This document shows positions 1 through 12,959 of a stretch of 64,000 bases of DNA, in pieces (position 1 is the first letter of the stretch; each line of letters starts with the position of its first letter). Position numbers and translations under genes: made by a program. The notes beneath the pieces are model-generated. The model ran no database searches. It was not told where the DNA came from and saw nothing but the letters and a program-made list of their open reading frames with translations. The DNA is from Pseudidiomarina terrestris (GTDB taxonomy: Bacteria > Pseudomonadota > Gammaproteobacteria > Enterobacterales > Alteromonadaceae). The stretch covers positions 434,001 through 498,000 of the forward strand of contig NZ_JAGGJF010000002.1 in NCBI RefSeq assembly GCF_030466405.1. Direction: 5' to 3'.

Positions 1-1875
1 TTCCCAACGCTCAAGCGCAGTAATGAGCTCTTCTTCCAGAACGGATAACCGCTCCAGAACTGGCCCTGTCACTTCATGCGGCTGATCATAAAACTCAGCG
101 TTACCGGCTTGTGCTTGTAATTCCTGTTGTTCAGCTTCAAGTGATTCGATGCGTTTGGGTAGCATATCAAGTTCACGTTGCAGCTTATAGGATAACTTTT
201 TCTTCGCTGGCTCTGAACCTTTGCTTGCAGGCTTTTCTGACTGCCGGGCAATGGGTTTAGTTCCCTGCTGTGTCTGATGCATCAGATAATGCTCAACATC
301 ATTAAAATCACCGACGATTTCAGTGACTTTACCGGCACCTTCGAATAACAGAATGCTGGTGGCGGTATTGTTTACGAATTCACGATCATGACTTACCAGA
401 ATCACTGTTCCCTGATAATCGGCAATGATCTGCTCTAATAGCTCGAGGGTGTCGATATCCAGGTCATTGGTCGGTTCATCGAGCACCAGTAAGTTGCTGG
501 GCTGCAAAAATAGTTTGGCCAGCAGCGCCCGGTTGCGCTCGCCACCGGAGAGCGCATGCACAGGTGTGCGGGCTTGTTGCGGCGCAAACAAAAAGTCCTG
601 TAGGTAACTCAGAATATGCCGGGTGCGACCGTTAAAGGTCACGTCCTGTTTACCATCACCGACATTTTCTGCAACAGATTTTTGTGGATCCAGTTTGGCA
701 CGATGTTGGTCAAAGTAAGCCACTTCCAGATTCGTGCCCAGCTTAATGGTTCCGGAATCTATGTTTTGCTGGCCCAGAATCACCCGAATCAAAGTACTCT
801 TGCCACAACCATTGGGCCCCACCAGCGCGATCTTATCACCACGCTGCAGAGTGAGGCTGAAGTCTTTGAAAATCTGCTGATCCGGGAAGCTTAAGCTCAT
901 GTCCTCGCCTTCGAAAACGAGTTTTCCAGATCGCTGTGACTCTTGCACCGCAAGTTTCGCTGATCCCTGTTGTTCGCGACGCTGCTTGCGCTCAGCGCGG
1001 AGTGCCTGCAACGCCCGAACCCGCCCTTCGTTACGAGTACGCCGGGCTTTTATGCCCTGTCGGATCCAGGTCTCTTCCTGCGCCAGTTTTTTATCAAATT
1101 CAGCATTATGCTTAGCCTCGACCTCGAGCAATTCTTGTTTTGCGTTAAGGTAGCTGTCGTAGTTACCGGGAAATGAGGTCAGCTGACCGCGGTCAAGGTC
1201 AATAATACGAGTGGCCAGGCGCCGGATGAACATCCGGTCGTGACTGATAAAGAGTACCGCGCCCCTAAATTCCAGTAATACAGTTTCCAACCAGCGTACC
1301 ATGTCGATATCAAGGTGGTTGGTTGGCTCATCCAGTAACAGCAGATCAGGATCGACCACCAGCGCCCGTGCTAAGGCGACGCGTCGCAACCAGCCACCGG
1401 AGAGCGCAGCCATGGAGGCGTTCTCATCCAGCCCCAAGCGGGTCAAGGTTTGTTCAATCCGGGTTTGCAGTTGCCAGCCATTTGCGGCTTCCAGCTGAGT
1501 TTGCAGATTCGCCAGTTGGGTGAATAATTTTTCGTTTTCTGGCTCCTGAGTCAGGCGTTGCGAAACGTCGTGGTAGTCTTTCAGAACTTTACCGGTTTCC
1601 GCCAATGCCTCAGCGACATAATCGTAGACCCGTTGTTCCGAGTTGGCCGGCGGATCCTGCGGCAGTCGCGCAACGACGGTGTCGCCTACTTTCTGAATCC
1701 TGCCATCGTCTAACTGAATATCACCGGAGATCGCCTTCAGCAAGGTTGATTTGCCTGCGCCGTTACGACCGACCAGACAAAGCCGTTCGCCTGCTTCGAT
1801 GATTAAATCGACGCGGTCTAAAATGGGCTCCCGGCCAAACGCCAGTTGTGCCTGTTGAACACGTAAAACCGTCAT
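1..1875 (-). CDS. uup: ABC-F family ATPase Uup, 3' end cut by window edge
   Basis: Soluble ABC-F protein with two ATP-binding cassettes and no membrane domain. Family members act on ribosomes or branched DNA; E. coli Uup limits precise excision of transposons. The first Walker A reads LVGRNGAGKST near residue 40. The second, LVGPNGCGKST, lies at about 785-830 on the reverse strand, and the second signature is LSGGERNRALLAKL followed by LDEPTNDLD. The 625 codons present end in a leucine/glutamate-rich coiled coil (LERLSVLEEELI), the usual Uup DNA-binding tail. E. coli Uup has 635 residues, so only a few are missing beyond base 1. The ATG at 1875 overlaps the TGA of the glutaredoxin-like gene (ATGA), so translation is probably coupled. 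Confidence 0.95.
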   Translation of the reverse strand, partial: MTVLRVQQAQLAFGREPILDRVDLIIEAGERLCLVGRNGAGKSTLLKAISGDIQLDDGRIQKVGDTVVARLPQDPPANSEQRVYDYVAEALAETGKVLKDYHDVSQRLTQEPENEKLFTQLANLQTQLEAANGWQLQTRIEQTLTRLGLDENASMAALSGGWLRRVALARALVVDPDLLLLDEPTNHLDIDMVRWLETVLLEFRGAVLFISHDRMFIRRLATRIIDLDRGQLTSFPGNYDSYLNAKQELLEVEAKHNAEFDKKLAQEETWIRQGIKARRTRNEGRVRALQALRAERKQRREQQGSAKLAVQESQRSGKLVFEGEDMSLSFPDQQIFKDFSLTLQRGDKIALVGPNGCGKSTLIRVILGQQNIDSGTIKLGTNLEVAYFDQHRAKLDPQKSVAENVGDGKQDVTFNGRTRHILSYLQDFLFAPQQARTPVHALSGGERNRALLAKLFLQPSNLLVLDEPTNDLDIDTLELLEQIIADYQGTVILVSHDREFVNNTATSILLFEGAGKVTEIVGDFNDVEHYLMHQTQQGTKPIARQSEKPASKGSEPAKKKLSYKLQRELDMLPKRIESLEAEQQELQAQAGNAEFYDQPHEVTGPVLERLSVLEEELITALERWE

Positions 1876-2111
1876 ACTGTTACAAACTCCATTAATTGCT
1901 CACCAAAAGGCCAGCGTAATTCTGCATCGTCTGCCTCACGCACCAATACGGGCACCAGCAAGGCGTATTCTTCAAGCAGTTCCGGCTGTGTGCTGATATC
2001 AACCCAGTGCAGGCGAATGGGTTCCTCCAGCTCGAGCTGATGTAGCTGTGCCAGAGCTTGATTGCAAAGTGGACACTCAGGCTTAGTCAGCAAATAAAAA
2101 TCAGTCGACAC
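1872..2111 (-). CDS. glutaredoxin family protein
   Basis: Small 79-residue thioredoxin-fold protein. A CPLC motif near residues 13-16 follows a predicted first beta strand (FYLLTKPECPLC), and a cis-proline-type VPVLV segment lies near residue 54. Both are typical of the glutaredoxin-like DUF836/YbbN-like group found beside uup and rlmKL in gammaproteobacteria. The dithiol motif suggests a thiol-disulfide role in the cytoplasm, but the substrate is unknown. Its start lies inside the 3' end of rlmKL (11-nt overlap) and its stop overlaps the uup start, so the three genes form one translationally coupled operon. Confidence 0.85.
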   Translation of the reverse strand: MSTDFYLLTKPECPLCNQALAQLHQLELEEPIRLHWVDISTQPELLEEYALLVPVLVREADDAELRWPFGEQLMEFVTV

Positions 2112-4239
2112 TTTGGGTCACCTTAAATAATTGATGGATGCCTTTATGTCGCGCGAAATCAAGACTGATGGACCGCTGGGTCCAATCTTCAGCCTGCAAA
2201 AAGGCATCCGCAAGTCCGGCATGGTCAAGCTTAAATTTCTTCTTATTAGTCGAGAAAATAATAACGCCATCGTCTTTCAGCAAACGGCCGGCAAGCTTCA
2301 GTAACTGCACGTGGTCGCGCTGCGTATCGAGAACGTCCTGCATGCGTTTTGAGTTCGAAAACGTCGGTGGATCGAGAAAGATCACGTCAAAACGCTGTTG
2401 CGGCGGCTGTTTTTGCAGCCACTGCGTGCAATCGGCTTGAATAAAGCTATGCGGGCGTAACGGTAAACCGTTTAAACGGAAGTTCTCTTCGCCCCAGCCC
2501 AGATAGGTTTTGGATAAGTCCACAGAGGTAACGCTAAGAGCGCCGCCCAGGGCTGCATGCACTGAAGCACTGCAGGTGTAGGCAAACAGGTTCAGCACCA
2601 CTTTGTTCTGGCTTAGCTCCGCAATTTTGCGACGCGCCCAGCGATGATCAAGAAATAGCCCCGTATCCAGATAATCACTCAGGTTGATTTTAAACTGCGC
2701 ATTGTACTCATGCACAATGGTGGTGATGCCCCGCAGTTGTTGACGCTGATACTGTTGCTTACCGGCCTGCTTCTGACGCACTTTTAAGTGCATGTTTGCG
2801 GCGGCAAATGGCAGTTCTTCAGCCAGGGTGTCGAGTAGAAACCACAGACGCTCCTTGGCCACAGCAGGCGGGATGTCTTTGGGGGCTGCATACTCTTGAA
2901 TCACCACATGCTCGTTGTAAACATCGACCGCAGCATTGTACTCAGGCAGGTCCGCGTCATACAACCGCCAGGCACTAACCCCTTCTTTTGCGGCCCATTT
3001 TTCAAGTTTTTGGTAGTTTTTCTTCAGTCGGTTAGCGAGATCGCTGGATTGCTCTTTGGTAAACTCAACTTGTTCTTTAGTTAAGTCATAAAGCGCCAGA
3101 ACGACCTCCAGTGCGCCATTGTAGAGCTTATATTTTTTATGGCTGCGCATTTTGACCCGTTTTAGCAGCCCTTCATCACCTGCCAGCAAAGCCACTTGCC
3201 AGCCCTGGAATGCCTGTCTTAAGCGCTGGCCAAAACGACGGTACAGCAGCAAAGTTTCGACTTCTTCACCGAGGCGCTCGCCATAAGGAGGGTTACAGAT
3301 GACCAAGGCATTCTGTTGCCCTTCTTCCAGCACTGGAGCCGCAACTTTAGTCGCGTCACAGGTTTGCCAGTGGAAGAAGCCGTTGAGATCCAGCCGCTCG
3401 GCATTTTGATCAGCGATGGCGAGTACTCTGGGATCGGTGTCAGAGCCATACAACTTCAGCGAAGACGCTTCTTTTGCCTGCCTGTGGGTTGCTTCTGCCT
3501 GCTCATGGAGTTGCTGCCAGAGCTCAGGTTGGTGTTGTTTCCAGTAACGGAAGCCCCAGTTATCACGGCGTAGTCCCGGCGCATGTTCGAGAATAATCAT
3601 CGCTGCTTCAATCAACAAGGTACCGGAGCCACAAAACGGGTCAACGATAATGTCAGTGTCAGTGGTGACACCTGCGCGGATCGCGATAGCTGCGGCAAGC
3701 GTCTCACGCAACGGCGCTGCGCCTTGCTGCAGGCGATAACCTCGCTTATGTAGGGCCTCACCACTTAAATCCAGGTACCAGGTTAGCTGGTCACGCTGCA
3801 AGTGCGCGTTGATGCGCAGATCGGGGTCGGCTTTGTCGACGTTAGGCCGGCCCAGACCGGCGTCACGAAAATAGTCGACGATGCCGTCTTTAACCAGTTG
3901 CGAACCGAACTGGGTATGACGAATTTGTTGATTTTGGCCAGTAAAGTCGACCACAAAGGACTGTGTCGCATCCATGTGTTCCTGCCACGGGGTCGCGGCG
4001 ACCGCGGCACTTACGGCACCGAGGTCATTTCCTACCGGGCACTGACCCAGTTGCAGCAGAACCCGACTGGCAAGGCGACTCCATAGGCAAACCCGATAGG
4101 CGCCTTCTCGGTCGCTGGTAAAGCGACATCCCGCCAGGGTTTGTTGCACATCTTCAATGCCCAGACGTTGGAGTTCGTCGAACAATAGTGGCTCAAGGCC
4201 TTTGGCACAGGTTGCAAAGAGCTGCAAAGCTGACGTCAT
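2101..4239 (-). CDS. rlmL: bifunctional 23S rRNA methyltransferase RlmKL (m2G2445 / m7G2069)
   Basis: 712 residues, close to the 702 of E. coli RlmKL. The N-terminal THUMP domain is followed by the RlmL Rossmann methyltransferase with DPFCGSGT near residue 200 and the NPPY catalytic motif (NPPYGERLG) near residue 310. The C-terminal RlmK methyltransferase carries NLFAYTCS and DPPTFSNSKRM. Known role: N2-methylation of G2445 and N7-methylation of G2069 in 23S rRNA, using S-adenosylmethionine, during 50S assembly. The ATG at 4239 lies about 7 nt behind an AAAGGA Shine-Dalgarno. It heads the operon with the glutaredoxin-like gene and uup. Confidence 0.97.
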   Translation of the reverse strand: MTSALQLFATCAKGLEPLLFDELQRLGIEDVQQTLAGCRFTSDREGAYRVCLWSRLASRVLLQLGQCPVGNDLGAVSAAVAATPWQEHMDATQSFVVDFTGQNQQIRHTQFGSQLVKDGIVDYFRDAGLGRPNVDKADPDLRINAHLQRDQLTWYLDLSGEALHKRGYRLQQGAAPLRETLAAAIAIRAGVTTDTDIIVDPFCGSGTLLIEAAMIILEHAPGLRRDNWGFRYWKQHQPELWQQLHEQAEATHRQAKEASSLKLYGSDTDPRVLAIADQNAERLDLNGFFHWQTCDATKVAAPVLEEGQQNALVICNPPYGERLGEEVETLLLYRRFGQRLRQAFQGWQVALLAGDEGLLKRVKMRSHKKYKLYNGALEVVLALYDLTKEQVEFTKEQSSDLANRLKKNYQKLEKWAAKEGVSAWRLYDADLPEYNAAVDVYNEHVVIQEYAAPKDIPPAVAKERLWFLLDTLAEELPFAAANMHLKVRQKQAGKQQYQRQQLRGITTIVHEYNAQFKINLSDYLDTGLFLDHRWARRKIAELSQNKVVLNLFAYTCSASVHAALGGALSVTSVDLSKTYLGWGEENFRLNGLPLRPHSFIQADCTQWLQKQPPQQRFDVIFLDPPTFSNSKRMQDVLDTQRDHVQLLKLAGRLLKDDGVIIFSTNKKKFKLDHAGLADAFLQAEDWTQRSISLDFARHKGIHQLFKVTQSVD

Positions 4240-4287
4240 AGTCTGGGTAATCCTTTTTTGCGTCGATAGTCGATAGAAAACGCTTCA

Positions 4288-4316
4288 ATTATACGTGATG
4301 CAGAGCGCACTGTATT
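4288..4316 (-). promoter_or_regulatory. putative sigma-70 promoter of rlmKL operon
   Basis: On the minus strand a perfect TATAAT (-10, 4288-4293) is preceded after 17 nt by AATACA (-35, 4311-4316; three of six consensus bases). It lies about 50 nt upstream of the rlmKL start and would begin the operon message. Read by eye only. Confidence 0.5.
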
Positions 4317-4388
4317 GTCGCAATTGTGCTAAAAAGCAGCAGTCAAACGGGATTTGTTTAAATATTCAGCAGTTGCAGGAAATAAGCA

Positions 4389-4416
4389 TTGCGTTTACCT
4401 GAAAGCTTGGTAACAT
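4389..4416 (+). promoter_or_regulatory. putative promoter of initiator tRNA
   Basis: TTGCGT (4389-4394), a 16-nt spacer and TAACAT (4411-4416), followed by a GC-rich discriminator (GCGCAGC). That layout is typical of stringently controlled stable-RNA promoters. Transcription would begin only a few bases before the tRNA at 4430. Confidence 0.5.
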
Positions 4417-4429
4417 GCGCAGCATCGGA

Positions 4430-6293
<1,864 letters not shown>

Positions 6294-6307
6294 AACAGGA
6301 CTCTCGG

Positions 6308-6859
6308 TTAAGCGTGGCGCAAATGATCGTCGTCGAGATGTAACTGCAAATAGTGACTTGGCTGTAAGCGATTCAGCAAAACTTTTACAGACTCAAACTG
6401 CTGCATGACTTTAACGTCTGACAACGTCATGCCATTTGATAACAGCATACACTCCGCGAACTCATCATCCATTGTCATAATGACGAAGATACCTGTCTCA
6501 GTACCAGAGTTTAGCTCAATTAAAGCGCCGGATTCTAAATCGTAATTCGGCAGCTCATCGCAGCTCTGAAAATACCAGCTCTGCGGCATTTGCGGACGGC
6601 CGAAACGGTCTAAAATCGTGCGGTTGAGGGCTGCCTGAGTCAGCAACATTGGATCCCAAAGTTCGTAAGCTGACAGCGCGTCGTAGAACTCCTGGAAACA
6701 ACTCGCATCATCCATAGTGAATGCTGCGTGCATAGGTTTTAATGGGATCAAGCGTGAAGATTTGTAGGGACACGTGTGCACAAGACCGTGGTCTAGTTCA
6801 ACGACGAGCTGGTCTTGCTCGGGGTCGTATATCCAGCGCCAATGCTGAGATGCGTGCAC
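6308..6859 (-). CDS. zapC: cell division protein ZapC
   Basis: 183 residues matching ZapC (E. coli YcbW, 180 aa). The N-terminal HWRWIYDPEQDQL and the PQMPQSWYF segment align with NWRWYYDEEHDRM and PQMPKSWHF. ZapC binds FtsZ and promotes bundling of protofilaments in the Z-ring. It lies next to pyrD as in E. coli, which supports the call. The start is GTG at 6859, seven bases after AAAGG. Similarity outside those segments is modest. Confidence 0.85.
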   Translation of the reverse strand: MHASQHWRWIYDPEQDQLVVELDHGLVHTCPYKSSRLIPLKPMHAAFTMDDASCFQEFYDALSAYELWDPMLLTQAALNRTILDRFGRPQMPQSWYFQSCDELPNYDLESGALIELNSGTETGIFVIMTMDDEFAECMLLSNGMTLSDVKVMQQFESVKVLLNRLQPSHYLQLHLDDDHLRHA

Positions 6860-6915
6860 GTTTGTACCTTTTATAGTTATTAGATGCTGATTAACATAGC
6901 TAAGATACGATCAAA

Positions 6916-7923
6916 TTACAAGCGATTCACTATACTCGGGATAAGTTTCGGTCCTTGATAAATGAAGCCTGAATAAATCTGCACTAAACTGGCTCCGGCA
7001 GCTAACTTAGCTTTAGCGGCTGAGTACGAATCGACCCCGCCCACGGCGATGATCGGTAGCGCCCCATTAAGCAAGCCAGACAGCTTGCGGACGATTCGGG
7101 TACTGTCTTCAAAGAGCACAGCGCCACTTAACCCCCCTGCTTCATTGGCATGCTCAAGTCCGGCAACAGCATCCCGGCTTAGAGTGGTATTGGTTGCAAT
7201 CACCGCATCGATGTCATGCTTGATAAAAGCAGTCGCCATGGCTGCTAACTCATCATCAGATAAATCAGGAGCAATTTTTACCGCCAGTGGCACGTATTTG
7301 TTGTGTTTAGTGGTGAGTGCCGCCTGTTCTTTCTTTAATATGCTTAACAGCTTATCCAGCGCTGCACCATGTTGAAATGAGCGCAGTCCAGGAGTGTTTG
7401 GCGAAGAGATATTGACTGTGATGTAAGTCGCATAGGGATAAATTTTGCGCATACAGTACACATAATCATCCACCGCATTTTCTTCGGGGGTGTCTTTATT
7501 CTTACCAATATTAATTCCAAGCACACCCTTAAAGTTTGCCTGGCGCACCTGTTCAATCAGGTAGTCGACACCTTTGTTGTTAAAGCCCATACGGTTAATA
7601 ATGGCGTCTTTTTCTGGCAATCTGAACAGTCGCGGCTTTGGGTTGCCAGGTTGTGGCCTGGGCGTGATCGTACCGATTTCGATAAAGCCAAAGCCCATTT
7701 GCTCGAAGGCACGAATACATTCGCCATTTTTGTCCAGGCCCGCCGCCAGGCCGACTGGATTGGGGAACTCGATGCCCATAACTTTGACCGGCTTCGGCGC
7801 GACCTTTTGCCGCCAGAATAACGCTAAAGGCGTATCCGTATAGCGTCGCAACAGCTGCAAGGTCAAATCATGCGCTTCTTCCGCATCTTTTCGAAACAGC
7901 CACGCCTTAGCCAGTCCGTACAT
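6916..7923 (-). CDS. pyrD: dihydroorotate dehydrogenase (quinone), class 2
   Basis: 335 residues, the same size as E. coli PyrD (336). The N-terminal amphipathic helices for membrane contact ([20 protein letters not shown]) precede the FMN TIM barrel with [20 protein letters not shown] and [12 protein letters not shown]; Ser of NISSPNTPG is the class 2 catalytic base. It oxidises dihydroorotate to orotate in pyrimidine synthesis and passes electrons to ubiquinone. Its ATG follows the gdhB stop after a single base, so it is probably co-transcribed with, and perhaps coupled to, gdhB. Confidence 0.97.
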   Translation of the reverse strand: MYGLAKAWLFRKDAEEAHDLTLQLLRRYTDTPLALFWRQKVAPKPVKVMGIEFPNPVGLAAGLDKNGECIRAFEQMGFGFIEIGTITPRPQPGNPKPRLFRLPEKDAIINRMGFNNKGVDYLIEQVRQANFKGVLGINIGKNKDTPEENAVDDYVYCMRKIYPYATYITVNISSPNTPGLRSFQHGAALDKLLSILKKEQAALTTKHNKYVPLAVKIAPDLSDDELAAMATAFIKHDIDAVIATNTTLSRDAVAGLEHANEAGGLSGAVLFEDSTRIVRKLSGLLNGALPIIAVGGVDSYSAAKAKLAAGASLVQIYSGFIYQGPKLIPSIVNRL

Positions 7924-7924
7924 C

Positions 7925-10900
7925 TTAGTTGGTCACCGTACAGTTATGATTTAGTAACATAAGTTCGCGCAATGCCACTGAGAACTTCGCGAATTCGTGG
8001 GTCTTGGTAGTACGGAAGTCGGACAACATATGCAACCAGCGATCGACAAAGACCTGATTATCGGCCATCCATTCATCCAGAACTTCAAGACCTTCCACTT
8101 TGGCATCGCCACTTTTCAGCATGCTCAGAGTTAGTGAACGTTGCTGCCAATCCAGTTCCTCGCGGAAAGCCGCTCTTGCCAACGCCTGCCAGTGGTTATC
8201 TACCGGTTGCGTATTGATTTGTTCCAGGAACCAATGCAGAGAAACACGCGCGCCCAGGTGGAAATACGCTAAGGCTACGCTGCGTACTTTACGATCTGTT
8301 TCGTGCACGATATCTGCGATATCAAGCGCCGAGAACACCGTCGACAAGGTGCCAATCTGCTGTGCAAGTTTCTCTGGTGCACCGGCTTTAGTTAAACGTT
8401 CGATCTCTTTTTCAAGACCTGCACGTTCGTCCGGAATCAGATAATCCAATACATTCTTGCGCAAGTCCTTGAATGCGCCCTGATAAAAATCAAGACGTTC
8501 CTGGATTGTCGTCAGTTCTGGTTTACGGTGGCGCAAGAACCAACGCGTCGCCCGGCGTACTACACGGCGTAACTGGAACAGCATATGATTCTGAATATCT
8601 GCCGGAATCTTGTTATTGCCCGCTTCAATTTGCTCCATCAAACCACGTAAATCGAAGCATTCTCGTGCCACCACATAAGCAGAGGCAACTTCTGCAGCGG
8701 TAGCACCTGTGGCGTCCATTTTACGGAATACGAAGTTTGGCCCCATATCGTTGACAATATTATTGGCAAGACGAGTGGCGATAATTTGTGCCCGCAATGG
8801 GTGCGCTTCCATCGCTTCCGCATAAGGTTCATGCAGAGGTTTAGGAAAGGCATTAATTAAAGAACGCGCATGGAATGGGTCAGCCATGACCGCTTCGTCC
8901 AGCAAACTTTCTTTTAGTACCATCTTGCCGTAAGCCGTGATGACCGCCAATTCCGGACGAGTAAAGCCTTTCCCACTCGCCTGGCGCTCTGCCAGCTCAT
9001 CGTCATCTGGCAAAAATTCCAGACTGCGGTTTAACTGCCCTTCGCGTTCCAGGTGATGGATAAAGCGTTGCAGCTCTTTGACCTGGTCCGAGCCGCGTAA
9101 AGCAGTCACAGAAATAGACTGGGACTGACGGTGACAGTCTTTTAATACGATTTGCGAAACTTCGTCGGTCATATCGAACAACAATTTGTCACGTTGTTTC
9201 CGCGTCAAATCACCGTCGGCAACCAGGCCGTTAAGCAGAATTTTGATATTAACTTCGTTATCCGAGCAATCGACACCACCTACGTTATCGATAGCGTCGG
9301 TATTGATGCGACCACCGTTGCCGGCGTACTCGATACGACCTAACTGAGTCAGGCCCAGGTTACCGCCCTCGCCGACAATTTTCGCCCGCAGCTCTTTGCC
9401 GTTGACGCGTAAGGCATCGTTAGCACGATCGCCAACATCGCTATCGCTCTCTTTGGTCGATTTGACGTAGGTTCCGATACCGCCGTTCCAAAGCAAATCG
9501 ACAGGTAGAGTCAGGATTGCGCGGATCATATCCGTCGGCGTCATCGATTTTTTCTGAGTGTTGAACAGCTTTTTCAACTCAGGCGTTAGCTCGATCGCTT
9601 TCGCGTTTCGGGGAAATACGCCACCACCGTTTGAAATCAACGACTTATCATAATCTTCCCAGGAAGAGCGTGGTAAGTTAAATAAGCGCTCGCGTTCCGC
9701 GTAGCTCTTTTTCGCATCAGGTTCAGGATCGATAAAAATGTGCAGGTGGTTAAATGCGGCCACCAGACGAGTATGTTTTGACAACAGCATGCCGTTTCCA
9801 AATACATCCCCGGCCATATCACCGACACCCACTGCAGTGAAATCAGTGGTCTGACAATCAACGCCCATCTCGCGGAAGTGCCGTTTCACGGACTCCCATG
9901 CACCACGTGCGGTAATGCCCATTTTCTTGTGGTCGTAACCCACCGAGCCACCTGAGGCAAAAGCATCGCCGAGCCAGAAATTGTATTCTGCTGAAATGCT
10001 ATTGGCGATGTCAGAGAAGGTTGCCGTGCCTTTGTCGGCGGCAACAACCAGATAGGTATCGTCGTAATCATGGCGCACCACATCTACCGGCGGCTGTACT
10101 TCACCACCAACGATATTATCGGTGATATCCAGTAACGCACGGATGAAGGTGCGATAACACTCTTTACCTTCTTCGAAAAACGCTTCGCGCTCTTCTGGTA
10201 AATGCTTGCAATAGAAGCCACCTTTCGCACCTACCGGCACGATAACCGTGTTCTTAACCTGCTGCGCTTTAACCAGCCCCAGCACTTCGGTACGGAAATC
10301 TTCCCGGCGATCCGACCAGCGCAGGCCGCCACGGGCAACTTTACCACCACGCAGGTGGACACCTTCAACGCGCGGTGAATAGACGAAAATTTCGTATTTG
10401 GGCAAAGGCAAAGGCATTTCAGGAACTTGCTCTGGCAAGAACTTCACTGAAATATAAGGCTTTTCATTGCCGTTTTGATCTTTTTGGAAGAAGTTCGTAC
10501 GTAATGCGGCCAGAATAAGCTCGACATAACGGCGGAAAATCCGGTCATCATCCAGATTGGCAACATTGTCCAACTCGCTGGTGATACGGGTCTCCAGCGC
10601 CTCAACCTTCTTGTTACGGCTCTTCGTACTTGGCTCAAACTTACTATAGAAAAGCTTCACGATCAGGGTCGCAATGACCGGGTACTTACTGAACGTACTT
10701 TCGATGTAACTTTGGCTGAACGTGGTACCGATTTGACGCATGTATTTTGCCAACATCCGCAAAATCACCACCTGGCGCCCTGTCAGGCCAGCGCTAAGTA
10801 CCAAACGGTTGAAGCCATCATCTTCGTAGTGGCCTTTCCAGACATGCGCAAAAGCTTCCTGGAAGACGTCGCGACTGGCCTCAAGATCCAGTTTGATATT

Positions 10901-12763
10901 GCTGTGCAACATCTGGAAATCTAATACCCAGAACACATCACCGTTGGTGGCTTTGATCTGATACGGGCTTTCACCAATGATGCGAAGACCAAAGTTTTCC
11001 AACATCGGCAACACATCTGACAGGTGAATTGGCTCATCTTTATGGAACAATTTCAAGCGGATACGCTTGCTCTGCTCATTTTCCTCACGGGAACGATAGA
11101 ACAGCATGCCAAGCTTATGGTCTTTATCGAGGGCTTCTAACTGCTGAATATCAGCAATGGCGACCGACGGTAAGATTTCTTCTTTGTACGCACGTGGGAA
11201 GGCGTTGGCATATTTCTTATTTAAAGCGTTCGCTTTCGATTCACCGAAAGTGCTGCGCAAAATACGTTCAAAATTGTCTTCCCAGGTCCGTGCCGCTTCA
11301 ACCAGATCGTGTTCCAATTCTTTCACGTCAATATCCTGTACGTGGTCTCCAACGCGAACCGTATAATGGGTGCGGGCCAGATTTGATTCAGAAAAATACG
11401 TGGTAAATTCCACGTCGTAATTGCTATCCAGGGTTTCCGCTAAAATCGATTGGGTCTTCTGGCGCAACAAGGTGTTGTAACGCTCTTTGGGTACATAGAC
11501 CATACAGGATGCAAAGCGACCGAAAATATCGCGACGCACAAACAGTCGGGTCATATCGCGTTCCTGCATTTGCAGAACACCCAGACCTACATCAAGCAGT
11601 TCTTCCTCAGTGGCTTGCACCACTTCATCACGCGGATAGGTTTCGAGGATATTTAATAAGGCTTTCGCTGCATGTGAGTTCTGGGCAAAGCCAGAGACAT
11701 CCATAACTCGCTTAATTTTTTCGCTGACCAGCGGTACATCACGGGCGCTGTTGTTATAGAAACTGCTCGAATAAAGACCGATGAAGCGATCTTCACCAAT
11801 GACTTTACCGTTTTTATCAAAGCGTTTGACGCCGATATAGTCGCAATAGGCTGGACGATGAACCCGTGATTTGGAGTTGGTTTTGGTGACCAGCAACAGA
11901 GTATTATCAAAGGTCAGCTCGCGCGCTACCTCCGGCAGCGAGGATACCAGGCGCTCTTTGTTGTTTGCAGATTTACGCATCAAGCCAAGACTTGAGTCAC
12001 TGATCTGACAAATGAGGTGATCGCCCTCAACCGCCTTTAAGTCATAGCGGCGATAGCCCATCAGGGTGAAGTTATCTTTCGCCAGCCATTTCAGAAAGCG
12101 CTGTGCTTCTTTTAGCTCTTTGGCGTCGCCCGGGTAGTTAATATCACTTAATTCTTCAGCGACTGTGGCAAGACGTTCACGCATCGGCTGCCAGTCTGTA
12201 ACAGAGGCAGTAACATCGTCCATCACTGATGCCAGCTCACGTTTTAGTTGGGCAATGGCGTCTTTGCTGGTTTGACGATCGATTTCAATCAGGAATACGG
12301 TATCAACTTCGTTATCGCCACGGGTCCCCGCTTTCAGCAGGTTAGTGATACGCTGCTGTTCGTCACGCTCGTGACTTAGTGGCAAATGCAATAACAGGTG
12401 CGAGTTGATGCCCAGCCGTGACAATGCCATGCGAATGGAATCCACCATAAATGGCATATCGGTCTGGATGATTTCAATGATGGTATGGGCAGATTCCCAA
12501 CCATGTCGCGCTACTTCCGGATTGTAGACTTTGATCAGGGCTTTATCGCCTGGGTTATACTCATTGAAACTGTGCCAGAGCCCCATAATCGCACCGTAAA
12601 GGTCGCTGTCATTGCGTTGCGCCAGTTCGTCTGACGACACATTGCGAAACATACGTAGGGCAAAGTCTTGAATGATATCAGCGCGGTCAGTTGCACGTTG
12701 CTGAATGAGAGCGGCCACTTTTTGCAATATTACGGGAGTCTGGCTGTCGCCAACGGAGTTCAT
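7925..12763 (-). CDS. gdhB: NAD-specific glutamate dehydrogenase, 180-kDa class
   Basis: 1612 residues, the size expected for the large NAD-GDH family (Pseudomonas aeruginosa GdhB). The long N-terminal part carries ACT-like regulatory regions. The catalytic dehydrogenase core includes [28 protein letters not shown] with the substrate lysine, and [11 protein letters not shown]-type nucleotide-binding segments. It deaminates glutamate to 2-oxoglutarate with NAD+, a catabolic step suited to growth on amino acids. The start at 12763 is chosen because AAGGA sits 8 nt upstream. A longer in-frame start at 12862 would place the coding region over a plausible promoter and add an atypical basic extension. 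Confidence 0.95.
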   Translation of the reverse strand: MNSVGDSQTPVILQKVAALIQQRATDRADIIQDFALRMFRNVSSDELAQRNDSDLYGAIMGLWHSFNEYNPGDKALIKVYNPEVARHGWESAHTIIEIIQTDMPFMVDSIRMALSRLGINSHLLLHLPLSHERDEQQRITNLLKAGTRGDNEVDTVFLIEIDRQTSKDAIAQLKRELASVMDDVTASVTDWQPMRERLATVAEELSDINYPGDAKELKEAQRFLKWLAKDNFTLMGYRRYDLKAVEGDHLICQISDSSLGLMRKSANNKERLVSSLPEVARELTFDNTLLLVTKTNSKSRVHRPAYCDYIGVKRFDKNGKVIGEDRFIGLYSSSFYNNSARDVPLVSEKIKRVMDVSGFAQNSHAAKALLNILETYPRDEVVQATEEELLDVGLGVLQMQERDMTRLFVRRDIFGRFASCMVYVPKERYNTLLRQKTQSILAETLDSNYDVEFTTYFSESNLARTHYTVRVGDHVQDIDVKELEHDLVEAARTWEDNFERILRSTFGESKANALNKKYANAFPRAYKEEILPSVAIADIQQLEALDKDHKLGMLFYRSREENEQSKRIRLKLFHKDEPIHLSDVLPMLENFGLRIIGESPYQIKATNGDVFWVLDFQMLHSNIKLDLEASRDVFQEAFAHVWKGHYEDDGFNRLVLSAGLTGRQVVILRMLAKYMRQIGTTFSQSYIESTFSKYPVIATLIVKLFYSKFEPSTKSRNKKVEALETRITSELDNVANLDDDRIFRRYVELILAALRTNFFQKDQNGNEKPYISVKFLPEQVPEMPLPLPKYEIFVYSPRVEGVHLRGGKVARGGLRWSDRREDFRTEVLGLVKAQQVKNTVIVPVGAKGGFYCKHLPEEREAFFEEGKECYRTFIRALLDITDNIVGGEVQPPVDVVRHDYDDTYLVVAADKGTATFSDIANSISAEYNFWLGDAFASGGSVGYDHKKMGITARGAWESVKRHFREMGVDCQTTDFTAVGVGDMAGDVFGNGMLLSKHTRLVAAFNHLHIFIDPEPDAKKSYAERERLFNLPRSSWEDYDKSLISNGGGVFPRNAKAIELTPELKKLFNTQKKSMTPTDMIRAILTLPVDLLWNGGIGTYVKSTKESDSDVGDRANDALRVNGKELRAKIVGEGGNLGLTQLGRIEYAGNGGRINTDAIDNVGGVDCSDNEVNIKILLNGLVADGDLTRKQRDKLLFDMTDEVSQIVLKDCHRQSQSISVTALRGSDQVKELQRFIHHLEREGQLNRSLEFLPDDDELAERQASGKGFTRPELAVITAYGKMVLKESLLDEAVMADPFHARSLINAFPKPLHEPYAEAMEAHPLRAQIIATRLANNIVNDMGPNFVFRKMDATGATAAEVASAYVVARECFDLRGLMEQIEAGNNKIPADIQNHMLFQLRRVVRRATRWFLRHRKPELTTIQERLDFYQGAFKDLRKNVLDYLIPDERAGLEKEIERLTKAGAPEKLAQQIGTLSTVFSALDIADIVHETDRKVRSVALAYFHLGARVSLHWFLEQINTQPVDNHWQALARAAFREELDWQQRSLTLSMLKSGDAKVEGLEVLDEWMADNQVFVDRWLHMLSDFRTTKTHEFAKFSVALRELMLLNHNCTVTN

Positions 12764-12833
12764 GCTAAATATCCTTGTAACCTTTTGAGGTGAACGCGGT
12801 TTTGTATTTTTACCAAAAACTGTGATAACTCGT

Positions 12834-12862
12834 ATTGTCGGACATTTACCTAAGCTATTCAA
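12834..12862 (-). promoter_or_regulatory. putative promoter of gdhB-pyrD
   Basis: TTGAAT (12857-12862), a 17-nt spacer and GACAAT (12834-12839) on the minus strand, about 70 nt upstream of the chosen gdhB start. Four of six bases match consensus in each box. Found by eye. Confidence 0.4.
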
Positions 12863-12876
12863 TGCTTATTCGGTGG

Positions 12877-12915
12877 AAAAATCAGTGTTCAGACCACGTA
12901 TGACGTGGCCTGAAC
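12877..12915 (-). terminator. intrinsic terminator of pepN
   Basis: Minus-strand hairpin with arms GTTCAGGCCACGT and ACGTGGTCTGAAC (one mismatch, 3-nt loop; bases 12887-12915), followed shortly by a run of five T (12877-12881). It lies 45 nt after the pepN stop and upstream of the gdhB promoter, so it separates the two units. Confidence 0.85.
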
Positions 12916-12959
12916 ATGATTATGCATGGGTTCATGCATGAATATTTGGTTTTTACTCG

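Noticed and set aside
12764-12862. 33-codon N-terminal extension of gdhB
   Set aside because: It would overlap a plausible promoter; the internal ATG has a good Shine-Dalgarno and gives the family length.
12914-12945. Second inverted repeat (TGCATG/CATGCA) beside the pepN terminator
   Set aside because: Short, AT-rich and self-complementary by nature of TGCATG; no T run of its own.
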